Origin: Mytilisepta virgata | Lineage: Eukaryota; Mollusca; Bivalvia; Mytilida; Mytilidae | Direction of reading: 5' to 3' | Assembly: GCA_028015205.1 (NCBI GenBank) | Contig: CM051514.1 | Location: 28,474,150 to 28,538,149, forward strand | DNA length: 64,000 nucleotides | Part shown: in pieces, positions 1-10,388 of the stretch | Layout of the letters: every line of letters begins with the position of its first letter | Numbering within the stretch: position 1 is the stretch's first letter | The notes under the pieces: model-generated | What the model saw: the letters and a program-made list of their open reading frames with translations, nothing else | Told to the model about the DNA's origin: nothing | The model's database searches: none | Program-made: the position numbers and the translations under genes

Positions 1-19
1 GGGTTAGGATAATATGATT

Positions 20-480
20 TGGTATAGAAACTCGGTAGTAGTGAAGATAAACCAGTTTCATGGGAACCCAAACCACCCCGTCAGCTACTCCGACCCTAGG
101 AGACAATTTAAGCAAACAAAAAACCCGCATTCCATTAGACAGACAATCCCGGAAAACAAATGGACAACCACAACAAATCAACAATGAAAACAAAAACAAA
201 AAACAAAACAACAACAAAAAAAAATCACTAAACAACACCAACTCCTATAAAAAGCAGGAGTGAACTCTGGTGCTCCGGAAGGGTAAGCACTTCTTGCTCC
301 GTATATGGCACTCGTCTCGAAGTTCAAGAAAAGACAATCCGGTGGTATAACAAATAATATAAAAACCAATACAGTATGATTATCAGCAAGGTGACCGCTA
401 TCTAGAAATATGTTTAAATTGGTTGAATGTTACGTGTACATAATTTAGACAGCATAGTCAAAATGTGCTAGTTTTAGCTG
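20..480 (+). repeat. Dispersed repeat with a 240-bp insertion
   Basis: The outer parts of this stretch (about 20-105 and 345-480) match 17250-17455 in the same order. Both copies share a GAACCCAAACC block followed by a run ending CCGACCCT or CTGACCCT, then a CCAATACA-rich block with TATGATT or CATGATT, then an AGACAGCATAGTCAAAATG-like block. The copy here carries about 240 extra bases (106-345), which the other lacks. That extra piece is A-rich and contains GGTGCTCCGGAAGGGTAAGC, which recurs with slight changes at 54550-54570 in the tail of the Penelope-type element. No coding function is apparent: the short ORFs here are by-products of A-rich sequence. The element class is unknown. Confidence 0.5.
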
Positions 481-880
481 TAAATCTTGCCAAGTCTCTT
501 ATACCTGCTAGTTGGACACTTTCGCTCTGTTCACGTGGCCAAGCATATAAACTTTCTTCGAAAGCAATACTGATGCCTCACATCAACTGAAAATTCTTGT
601 TTAAGTTTTCTTAGACTGGTGAGTATATATAAAGTTTCCGTTGGTCATAATCAATTGTTATGATATTGTATTATTATATTTCTTGTATTATTATATTTAT
701 TTATCTTGGCCTAATTTGTTTTGTTTGGCTTATAACATGTATAATATGCTTACATAATACTTATAGTTGTTTACCAAATAATGTTACAACTGCGCAGTTT
801 AGAAATCACTGGAACAATAATAGATACTGGTGGAATGATTAGAACTTTCTATTTGACTTGCGTAATAATCATAATATACG

Positions 881-1249
881 ATGTGTAATTCAAACTTCTA
901 CCGTATTCTAGAAGCATCCTTTCTACAAAATTCTATAAATTTCCATAGTAACTATATATACGGACAAGAAAGCTAGACTTTCAGAACAGATCAGATCAGA
1001 CATTAACATTCTTGTGTTCTCAGATGTTGAATTGACACACTTTTATTTACGTTACACACATCATACTAGATTGTGACTGATTGAATATAATATTCTGTTT
1101 GGATTCCCGCAACAGTGACGTGAAGAATTCCGGATAAAGAAAAGACAAAGGATCGGACATATATATTTAAACAGTTGACATTTTATTTTGTATAATATTT
1201 TTTGTAAACTTGTATATAATAAATCTCAACGGTGATTTCTAGCCGTAAC
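881..1249 (+). mobile_element. Possible solo LTR
   Basis: This stretch begins TGTGTAAT and ends GTAACACA, a short imperfect inverted pair of the TG...CA kind that bounds LTRs. It contains a TATA-like CTATATATACGG at about 950 and an AATAAA signal at about 1220, some 30 bases before the right end, which is the normal order of U3, R and U5. No primer binding site or gag/pol sequence follows it, so it would be a solo or truncated LTR. I could not see a convincing target-site duplication. The Ty3/Gypsy assignment is by general resemblance only. Confidence 0.35.
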
Positions 1250-1518
1250 ACAATATTGGAGATGTTTTCGGCACTCCATAGGATAAGTTTTATTAAGAAG
1301 TGTATCTTAGACCACACAAAATTGACTTTCAGTTCTTATGGATAAAATATGCGAGCGTGCAATTTTAATATTTTTTCTTGAGGACTTCATTTTTTCAGGC
1401 GAAGATAAAATTTAAGTGCGGCACAATTTTGTTAACTAAAATGTTGCAAAAAAATGGCTACTTTTTCCTAACTTTGGGACCGGGCGAACACTTTTTATTT
1501 TGAAATATTTAGCAAAAT

Positions 1519-2038
1519 TGACACATACCTCGCTTCCCCAGGGGGTTATCACCACTCCCATTAAATTAATAATGTTCAATTATCTCATAAACCGTTAAAA
1601 TCCCCACCCTAAACCATATATTTTCTTATTCCACATGGTAAGACGCACCAAATGACACATACCTCGCTTCCCCAGGGGGTTATCACAACTTCCACCAAAT
1701 CAATAATGTTCAATCATCTCATAAATCTTCTACGGTTAAGCGCGACGTCATAATGGAGAAACGACATAATAGCGGTGATGACACATACCTCGCTTCCCCA
1801 GGGGGTTATCACCACTCCCATTAAATTAATAATGTTCAATTATCTCATAAACCGTTAAAATCCCCACCCTAAACCATATATTTTCTTATTCCACATGGTA
1901 AGACGCACCAAATGACACATACCTCGCTTCCCCAGGGGGTTATCACAACTTCCACCAAATCAATAATGTTCAATCATCTCATAAATCTTCTACGGTTAAG
2001 CGCGACGTCATAATGGAGAAACGACATAATAGCGGTGA
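1519..2038 (+). repeat. Satellite: perfect 260-bp tandem dimer
   Basis: Two copies of a 260-bp unit (1519-1778 and 1779-2038) are identical in my base-by-base comparison. Each unit is itself two related halves of about 134 and 126 bp, both opening TGACACATACCTCGCTTCCC and sharing CAGGGGGTTATCAC and AATGTTCAAT. The halves have diverged from each other while the dimers have not. That pattern indicates a higher-order unit copied recently, or an assembly duplication. Confidence 0.9.
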
Positions 2039-2080
2039 TGAGAGCGATGAGTATAAACAATACCGTGATTCCCCTTTAAA

Positions 2081-2243
2081 TGATACATACCTCATTACTC
2101 AATGGGCATCATTCTCGCCCCCTCAAACCAATTATCTTGAATTATATAAAATTAATATCTGTACGAAATCCAACACCTAAACTGTATATTTTCTTATTCC
2201 TCATGACAAAACACATGAACTGATAATATCTCATTTACCCAAG
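2081..2243 (+). repeat. Decayed monomer of the same satellite
   Basis: A diverged unit starts TGATACATACCTCATTACTC and keeps the order of the dimer's blocks, including a TATATTTTCTTATTCC block matching the one at about 1618-1632. It shows that the satellite field once extended rightwards. Similar weak remnants are visible after the foldback at about 2925-3170. Confidence 0.65.
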
Positions 2244-2920
2244 TAGTCCAGTCAATCTAGCATAAATTTGACCCTAACCTTAAAGTAATTGCAAAAGAAG
2301 ATCAGTTTTAATCTTTAGCATTATACCCGAAATATACACAGAAAAATGTCCAACAAAATCTAACTTGAGGAAGACTAAAAAATCACGATTTTAGAATTCC
2401 TATGGAGATTTGCATTGAAAATGTGATATAACTCTGCAAAAAGGCAGAAATACCAATGAAAAATGATACAAAATTATAACTTTACCGCTTCTATTTAGCA
2501 GAATGTATTGATTCTTGATATTTCAGCCGTCTTTAGTGTATAACAAACAATTCTAAAGGTGTTTAAATAAATAAATGAATAAAAATACCCATAACAGTTC
2601 GGTTTGGTACATTTCTTGAGCAAAAGATTATATAAGATAGTCAAATACGAACTTATAACCCCATCATAGTATCATACGTTACATGAAGGTTAAGAAAATC
2701 AACCAAAAACTGACACAAAAAGACTAATTTTTGCGGAGTTATCTCGCCTGTCCAATGTTAATTTCCATAGGAAATTAAAAATGTTGATTTTGAGTTTTCC
2801 TCAAGTTAGATTTTATGGGACTTTTTTCTGTGTATATTTGAGTCTTAATGCTATAGATTAGAACTAAAACATTTTCTGTTGCAATTAGTTTGAGGTTAAA
2901 ACTTAGTTTGACTAGACTAA
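2244..2920. mobile_element. Foldback element with ~200-bp inverted arms
   Basis: The left arm (2244-2448) and the reverse complement of the right arm (2724-2920) align over nearly their whole length. Shared blocks include AATATACACAGAAAAA, AAAATCTAACTTGAGGAA, TTCCTATGGA and ATAACTC-GCAAAAA. The arms differ by scattered substitutions, so this is an old insertion. The central 275 bp (2449-2723) has no ORF. Decayed satellite monomers lie on both sides, which suggests insertion into the satellite field. It fits a non-autonomous foldback or MITE-like transposon. No transposase family can be named. Confidence 0.75.
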
Positions 2921-2924
2921 AGGG

Positions 2925-3170
2925 TTCATCCTCATCCTCTCGAATCATTAGTCTTTAATTATCTCTTAAAGCATTGAAATTCCTGCCTCAAAATCATATA
3001 TGTTCTTTTTCCCCGTGATAAGACAAACATATTGATAAAAACCCACTTGTTTAAAATCCCTAAAATGTTTATCCTTTTATATGTTTTAATACCCAATGTT
3101 CAAATCTCACAAACCATTTAACTCTATACCCCGTAACCATGTATTTCTAATTGTCTATAAGGACACAAAA
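2925..3170 (+). repeat. Decayed satellite monomers right of the foldback
   Basis: Two weak units keep the satellite's block order: an ATTATCTCTTAAAGC-like block and then a CATATATGTTCTTTTTCC block, followed by a second set with AATGTTCAAATCTCACAAACC. Their similarity to the perfect dimer is clear only in these landmarks. Confidence 0.5.
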
Positions 3171-5363
3171 TAAATGATTTTACACATTGCCCGGGGAATG
3201 GGGGTATTCCCTCATAAAAAATCAACAAAAGACATTGAGATCCTTGAACATTTTTATTCTTTGTGAAAAGTTCAGATATCCTCATAGTTCATGACCCACC
3301 CCTTTAAACACTGGATGTATCATCAGTGTTTCTGGATAGTTTCGAAACTTCTGGCCGGGATAATCATTATGCCACGACAAGACTTAGTAAATGCACAATT
3401 GGTATTGTTCGCGTGGATAATTTACTATTCCCGGAAGATAATAAATTGTTATATATAATAAAAAATTCTCCAATAATATTTTATGCTAAACTGTATTGGT
3501 CTAAGTTTTTTATCTGATTTTTATGATGCTTGTTTATTATTTTCCTTGCTGGAACAGAAAAAAAACACTTCCGATCCGCTTTTGTCTATATCTGTTATCG
3601 TTTTTGAGAAATAAGGTGACGCGCTAATCTTTGAAACTTTTTAATTCTTCATCAGATTTGATGAATTTTCCTCACGAAAAAACCCTAAAAAATTAGTGCA
3701 GAATTGTTTTTATTTTTCACCGTTTCGAAAACAAAGGGTCAAAGGGGCCATGAAAAGTTCATTAATGCTTACCACATATCCTTACATTTTTATATGTATA
3801 TTGAATTTTGCGTCGCCCTTACGCAAATGAATGAAAAAGGGGTAAAAGGTTGACAAGTCACTTACTAAGATAATACATTTTGTTTCAGGATGATATCTAT
3901 CAAATGATGACACAGATTTCGCCCCGGTTCTTTGATTTCGCGGATGTGTTATAGCGTAATTTTTAAAACTGTAAAACCGTCCATCGCAAATGTAATACGT
4001 GTATTTTTTTGTTAACCAGATAAATTCATTTTTGCAGGGTATTGCTCCTGTCCAGTTTTTTTCTTTTTTGTAGGTGTTCTGGTTTAAAAAAAATTAAGAG
4101 TTGTTTTTCTTTATAGATAGATTTAATTTTATTGGGTGAATATGTAATTTTATTATTAATGTGGTGTTTTATCTTTTAATTATTTTATTTTCTGTCCTAA
4201 TATATTATACATCATATTGTAGATTTAATATAATATTGATACAAGGAAGACATCAATGTATCAGACATAATATGTAATAATAGATATTATTTCATTTGCT
4301 TGGTCATAAATTAAAACAAATCAGTAATATTAGGATATATCTCTGTGAACGAAGCGTGTCGACAAGCAAAAGTTGATCAAATTGGACATTGTATGACTGG
4401 AAATAACTCAAGATTTTCAAGTAACCTCTACATTTAGTATGCAAAAACTTTTTATGAACAATTTCACAATTTCAGTCTCTGAAAAACGAATAATTTATTG
4501 TAAACAATGTAAGACATTCGAGGTATCAGTTACTTCGTTTGGGAGACTTCGTAACAGTTCACTGTTACACTTATTACTCGTTTTTACAGTTTTTACTTCA
4601 TGTAATTTCGTGTTGTAAGGTTATTTATTTTTGAATTTTTTTTTATATACTTATTATTTATCTCTATATATATCTATTTATGTATTTATAGTTTATTTTT
4701 GTTCATCGTCAATGAATTTTTTATTTCCAACCCACCAGTTTTATATCCCCCTTAGAAACGTCTATTTTTTCTTTCTAAATATACTTCTATTATCATGTAA
4801 TTTGAAATGGATCTAAAAAGTTTAGAACTTTTTATTCGTCTATAATTGTTTATTTTTCAGTCACTGTCATTTTCATATATAATCAGTCCACATAGCTTTA
4901 CTTAATTATGCAGTATCAGACCGAAATTACAATAAGACACACTTTTACAGACAAAAACATTATGGTCAAAATAGTGATGATTTCATGGCTTAAGAATTCA
5001 CGCATTTTAAAGGGAATCCCGATCAGTACACATTTCTGCTCGAGGACAGCTACACCATGTTGACCCGAAATTAACACAACTGCAATTTTATTTGAACTTG
5101 TTCAAGGACTATCCTATAGAACAAGAAGTCTCTTTTCCGTCTTTGACCTGAGATATCTCTGCCTTTCCCTTCCGTTTAAATCTCTGATCAATCTAAGCTC
5201 TCATAAAACCCTTCTGTTGTCGTTACAACAACTGACTTACAGTAAGTGGAAGGGTTGATTGGTCATAAATATATGTAACTCCGTCATATTCTGTGCGTTC
5301 CTGTACTTATTAACGAACAACAGTTGTTTAGGTGATACATGTGTATCTTATCTCTACTTATGG
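3171..5363. other. AT-rich intergenic sequence, no supported gene
   Basis: I see no conserved coding sequence, RNA gene or clear repeat here. The short open frames at about 3326-3517 and 4631-4816 are low-complexity hydrophobic reads of T-rich DNA. The right edge is set by the start of the segmental duplication. Confidence 0.6.
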
Positions 5364-5981
5364 TTATATATAGATTCTACAACGATGACCAGTTGATTTT
5401 GAAATTTATCAACTCGAGACAATTAAATTGTCATTTTCCAACTGCGAGACCGGTCAGAGCAATTAAAAAAATGAAAATGTAACGATCGAGAGTAGATAAA
5501 TGTCATAATTAACGCGTCAAGAGTTTTAGAATCTTTTTCTCTAATGACAATGTAAAACTCCGAGAGGACTTCCGAACGTTTTTTGACGGGAAATTTCACG
5601 AGTATTTAACCAACTTGTGTTCATATCAGAATGTATCAAACGGGTTAAGATATGTATAAATGCGCACACATTTAGTGAAACATGAACAAATATTAATTTG
5701 GAATAATGCTATCACGTTGAATCTATAATTGCTCGACAATGAAATGACAAGATACGATCCTCTCGAACCCATTTCGGAGGCAAGTTATCCTGAACTTTTC
5801 TGTAGAACTACAAAAAAACTGTTAGTTTAAACATATATTATTTAGTTCAAAACAACAAAGGGGGGATGGGGGCAGGGTATGTGTATAAATTTTCCATCAA
5901 AAAGCAAGGAACCGTTTTGATTTCATCATATATTCAAACACTTTTCTAAAGATAAATTCATTTCCAGTTAGTGGAAGATTT

Positions 5982-7180
5982 TCACTCCAACAAATTAAGG
6001 TCATGTGGAGTATTATTTGATAGAACGATTAGATTGTTGAACAAAACTCTCCTCATCAAATTGTACAGTGGGCAATCAAAAAAATATTGAAATGTGGTTT
6101 CCAAACCACCTATTATGTTAGCTCTATATAAGTCAAAATTCAGAAACGATGAACATTTTAAGTTGGTTAAAATTATATTTAGTTTTCTCGGACCAACTGA
6201 AAAATGAGGAGACACATTAATTTTGCTTTCTTAATGCATATTTAATTTTCGAAATTGAATCCAGGTGTCTGGTAGAAGGATCTAAGCCATTCCATGCTCG
6301 AATCGTTGAAGGGATAACAAATTCTTTTGTAAGAGATAGTATTCTGACATCGTCTCTATTTCTAAGGGAATAAATTGTAGTACTCTGTATTGTTGGGGGA
6401 TCAAACTGGAGGGTTATTTTTTGGATAACAGTATAAAAAATTTGTATATTTCTACTATTTCGCCTTTCTTTTAATGTCTTCCAACCTACTTTACAATAAA
6501 TTCTTTCGGTTTTAGTAATTATAGGTAACCCTGTAACTATTCTTGCGGCTTCTAGCCATATATCTTCTTTTTTTGTATTAATTTCTCCACAGTTGTCCCA
6601 AACTTCACATGTATATTCCAAAATTGGCCTGATATAGTTTTTTAGAGTTCGTCTACTTATTTTATATTTAAATTTTCGCATTACATTGATATGGTTCATT
6701 GTACCCGCTATAAAATTGTTAACATGGGTGTTCCATTTGCCGTCATTACTGAAAGTAACACCCAGGTAATGATGAAAATTTACAATAGGTATAACTTGAT
6801 CGCTAAAGAAAAATTTTAAATTTGGAGTTTCTGAATTAGAGAATATTAAAGCTTCGGTTTTGTTGGGATTGAAACATATTAACCATTGTTTTGACCATTT
6901 ATCTAATTCGTGAAGGTCATGATCAATATCGTTTTCGATTTGCTGTTCAACATGCTCAGAGTAATGTAGAGATGTATCATCAGCAAAAAGTGTAGTCAAT
7001 AATACGAAATCTTCTGAGATATCATTGATAATAATAATAAAAAGTAAAAGTCCTCGTACGGATAATTGTTCTACCAGGAAGATGATTTGTTCCGGAATTG
7101 ATCTAGTTGAAAACGAATGGTCTCAAAATAAATGATCACAAAAATCAGACCATTTGTAGCGGTAGATTTGTGGCAAAATT
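5982..7180 (-). mobile_element. Non-LTR retrotransposon fragment, RT C-terminal half
   Basis: A minus-strand frame of 260 codons (6999-6217) starts at the reverse transcriptase catalytic box, LFADDTSLHYSE. It continues through a GVTFSNDGKW block, an EYTCEVWDNC block, an EAARIVTGLP block and the tail PSTIRAWNGLDPSTRHLDS. These are the usual order of the RT thumb and C-terminal region in Jockey/CR1-like LINEs. Upstream on the same strand, the INDIS motif that precedes the ADD box is visible to about 7110. Downstream, a second frame (6215-5982) gives the terminal zinc-ribbon-like region, with the expected cysteines lost. The 5' half of ORF2, the endonuclease and ORF1 are missing, so this is a dead fragment. 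It is older than the segmental duplication, because both copies carry it. Confidence 0.85.
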
Positions 7181-7559
7181 TTTGCACATTTATTAGGTGA
7201 TTATAAGGCTTTATAAATTGCTTAAATTTGCGCTTTTGTTACTTGTTGGGAGAACAGTGCTTTTTAAGATCTCAGAATGCTGAGATATTGATTTCAAATC
7301 TGTGTACAAAAAGAATGCTTTCCACATAAAAGTACAATGTAATGCAGCACAAATCTCGGACCCATTTGAACAGTTGTAGGTTTATGTAAAATCTACTGTA
7401 ACAAAGTCTCTTGGATAAAGCGAAAAACCTTTCAGGCTACAAAATGATTACCCGTCAAGGGATACTGTCTACATGTATCTCAACTATATATTCCTCAAAC
7501 ACAAGCTGTAAGGCCTGTTAATATTGTCAATCATAATTATTGTTTTTTTTTTGGGAAAA

Positions 7560-8190
7560 CTTTTTTCTCTAAAACATCACTGATTTTGAGAATTTCTTTT
7601 GCTGGACTGAATCTGTTGTATTGCTGAACAGCTCAATTTCTGTCATGCCATTTTTATTATGAACAATCTCCCAAAAGACTCGCAAACCTTTAAGTACTTT
7701 GCAATCATATATTAAAGTAATCTTCTACAAAATTGCCCTTGTCTGAAATAGATGAATTTCAAACATTGCTATTCAACGTTTGTTAAATATTCTACAAGAT
7801 TTTTAGATCTTTAATCTTTAGCAAATGGACCTGGCAACCATATAATACCTAACTCAGCTGTGAAATATCAATTGCTTGGATCATTTTAATTTCAAAAATT
7901 GCAATTCCATCATTGTTGACATCCATGAAGACTCTCAGAGCTTATTTGTTGGGAAAAGTGTCTATCAACCATATAATAAAGTATTCAATTGTGAGAAATC
8001 ATTTAAATTTGAAACTTTGAAACTCTATCATGGGTAAATATATCGGAAAACTTTCAGAATTTTAATATTTGGGAAAGGTACCTAGCAACCATATATTAAA
8101 GTAATCACCCTTTGAAATTGAAATTGCTTGGAACAACTACATTTTAAATCTATCTGAAGTCTTTAACATCATAATATTCATATTTATTCC
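7560..8190 (+). repeat. Degenerate ~115-130-bp tandem array
   Basis: Landmarks recur in phase: a TTTCAGA- or AGATCTTTAAT-like block, a TTTGGGAAA-like block, a GCAACCATATA or TCAACCATATA block (about 7834, 7966, 8085), then AAAGTAAT and AAATTGCTTGG. At least four units can be traced. The matching array at 58950-59620 is the other duplicate. The same A-AACCATATA core also appears in the ~115-bp arrays at 44450 and 53160, so these may be distant relatives. Confidence 0.6.
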
Positions 8191-8351
8191 GAACTTCCAG
8201 ACTAAAACACTAGCCTTCCTTGGTTTATATTTACGTAGTAAACGTCAACAATTTGACGTTATTAAGTTAAAAGCTACTAATTTGGACTGCCTTACGTAAA
8301 ATTTTAGAAAGCATTATTTTCTACATACAACATGAAGATCTAAAGATCTAT

Positions 8352-8354
<3 letters not shown>

Positions 8355-8435
<81 letters not shown>
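8355..8435. repeat. (TA)n microsatellite, about 40 units
   Basis: An uninterrupted TA run of about 80 bases. The duplicate at 59764-59809 is only about 46 bases, so the tract has changed length since duplication. Confidence 0.97.
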
Positions 8436-8438
<3 letters not shown>

Positions 8439-9029
8439 GTATTATACATGTGTGACAATTGTCCTATTTATAACAGGTATGAAGGTAATTTGGAGTCGTT
8501 TTGATATATCGTAGTTGTCGTGATAAATTGAGGACACATGTAAAAGGTTATACCAATGTAGTTCATAAAACCATACATCCGGAATTTACAAAATGTACAA
8601 AATCTAAATACATTATATTTGAAATAATGTTTTTATCATGGAAAACAATTTTGTTTAGCATTTTTTTCATGGTAAGGAAGATTATTTTTTTAAATATCAA
8701 AGCAGCAAATATCCACCTGTTATATAATGGAAAATAATTGTTATAAATTTGATCATTTATAAAGATGACAAAATTAGCTTTGATTTTACATTCTATATTA
8801 TGACCATATACATTTCAATAATAAACATTTGGTATGCGAAAAGACATCTGCCTACCGATTTATTCTGTATAAATAGGTTACCAAAGGCAGATGTGTTTTA
8901 TATTAAAGGAAATATTGTATTACAACGTTAACCGATACAAAGTAAGTAAAAAACAGTACTTAAATATTTCAAGTCGTCCTAAGTTTTAAAGTTTTTGGGA
9001 TAAGACAACTGTTTAATGTTGTCCATTAG

Positions 9030-9480
9030 CATCGATACCACCAGAGGGATACCGTAGTGTCCGAGTGAAAGAAATCTGGTAAATCACATATTAAAAGAAC
9101 CGAACTACAGCTGTAAATAACTCGAGCGCTATATCAAGTTGTTATCAGATTTAAAGTTTTTGTAATCGATACCACCAGAGGTAAGATAATTAAATTTATT
9201 ACATTGAACCGGAGATTTACCGTAGTGTCCGAGTGAAAGAAAATCTGGTAAATCACATGTTAAAAGAACAGCCGTTCTTTCACTCTAGGAACTAACGCCG
9301 CGGAGAGATGTCAAAAGACATAGTCCGTTTTATTTCAATTTATGTCTGCTAAAATGCTAGATTTTGTACAATTTAATAAAAGGTATAACTAATCGCTGAA
9401 TTTAAATATCAGAAATTAACTTGTGACCGAACTACAGCTGTAAATAACTCGTACTGCATAGTTTAGTCACGCGTTGTTAA
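9030..9480. repeat. Hairpin-rich module with internal direct repeats
   Basis: CGATACCACCAGAGG occurs twice (about 9034 and 9166), each followed by CCGTAGTGTCCGAGTGAAAG and a GGTAAATCACAT block. In the second unit, GATTTACC and GGTAAATC form an 8-bp stem around a loop of about 25 bases. CCGAACTACAGCTGTAAAT occurs at about 9100 and again at about 9427. GTTCTTTCACTCT is the partial complement of GAGTGAAAGAA. The same arrangement is kept in the second duplicate at 60410-60880. It is probably a compound of small mobile elements. I see no ORF. Confidence 0.65.
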
Positions 9481-10199
9481 TTTCTGGCATTTAGATTCAA
9501 CGAACCATTATACTATAATTATTAGCATTGACAGGAATACAATGTACAAAAGACTGAATTCAACTGACAGACAAATACAAAATATAATTTAACAAGACAC
9601 TACACCCCTGAAAGGGGGGGGGGGAGTGACCACAAAAATATAATTTCTTAAAAAGATAGACAACTACAAATCCAGAATCACGTAAACAAAGGCTTGGCTT
9701 GTCATTTCAGAACACTCCTTACAATAACAGTCCTATAAAATATAGTCAATTCGCAGCAGTAAAACATCTGCATCGGAGCCAATGTCCGGTTTCATGATTA
9801 GTCGTTAGTGTCATCTGGTTACCGGACATCATTGACCTTTTTCTATTGATGTCCTGGAACCAGTCTTGATTGTAACCGTACGGGTGTTTTTTTTTTTAAA
9901 TAGGGACTTGACTCTTGCTTACAACAAAAAATCAGTTATGAGGTTGATCCTTAAATTATATCAATAAATGACGGATAAAGGGTTAAAGTACATGAAAAAT
10001 TATAATGCAAAAAGCGATTGAACAGCGCTTAATTAGATGAAATAATTCATTTATAGTGGACTGTGAAAATTAAAAAAAAAGGAAAAACAGGAGTACACTG
10101 TAACTGCAAAAGGTTTTTTCGTTTGAAAATAAAACCATAATGGTGAATTGCTGCACTGTTTCTCTCCCAAAGTTGCAAGTAATATCTGTTTCTGGATTA

Positions 10200-10228
10200 T
10201 CAATCAATCAATCAATCAATCAATCAAT
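10200..10228 (+). repeat. (CAAT)n microsatellite
   Basis: About seven CAAT units occur in a row. The second duplicate (about 61637-61648) has only about three, another length change since duplication. Confidence 0.9.
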
Positions 10229-10388
10229 TATCAAATACAATTGATAGACGATGTATTGTTCTTTGCATTCTTAATGAAACGTTTGAATCGCTAAATGACG
10301 GATAAAGGGTTAAAGTACATGAAAAATTATAATGCAAAAAGATTGTGTTTAACATATCAACGGTCTACGAAATGAATATGTTACATGC

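Noticed and set aside
1519..2038. A CRISPR-like array
   Set aside because: The repeats are long, contiguous and spacer-free, in an animal-type genome. This is satellite DNA.
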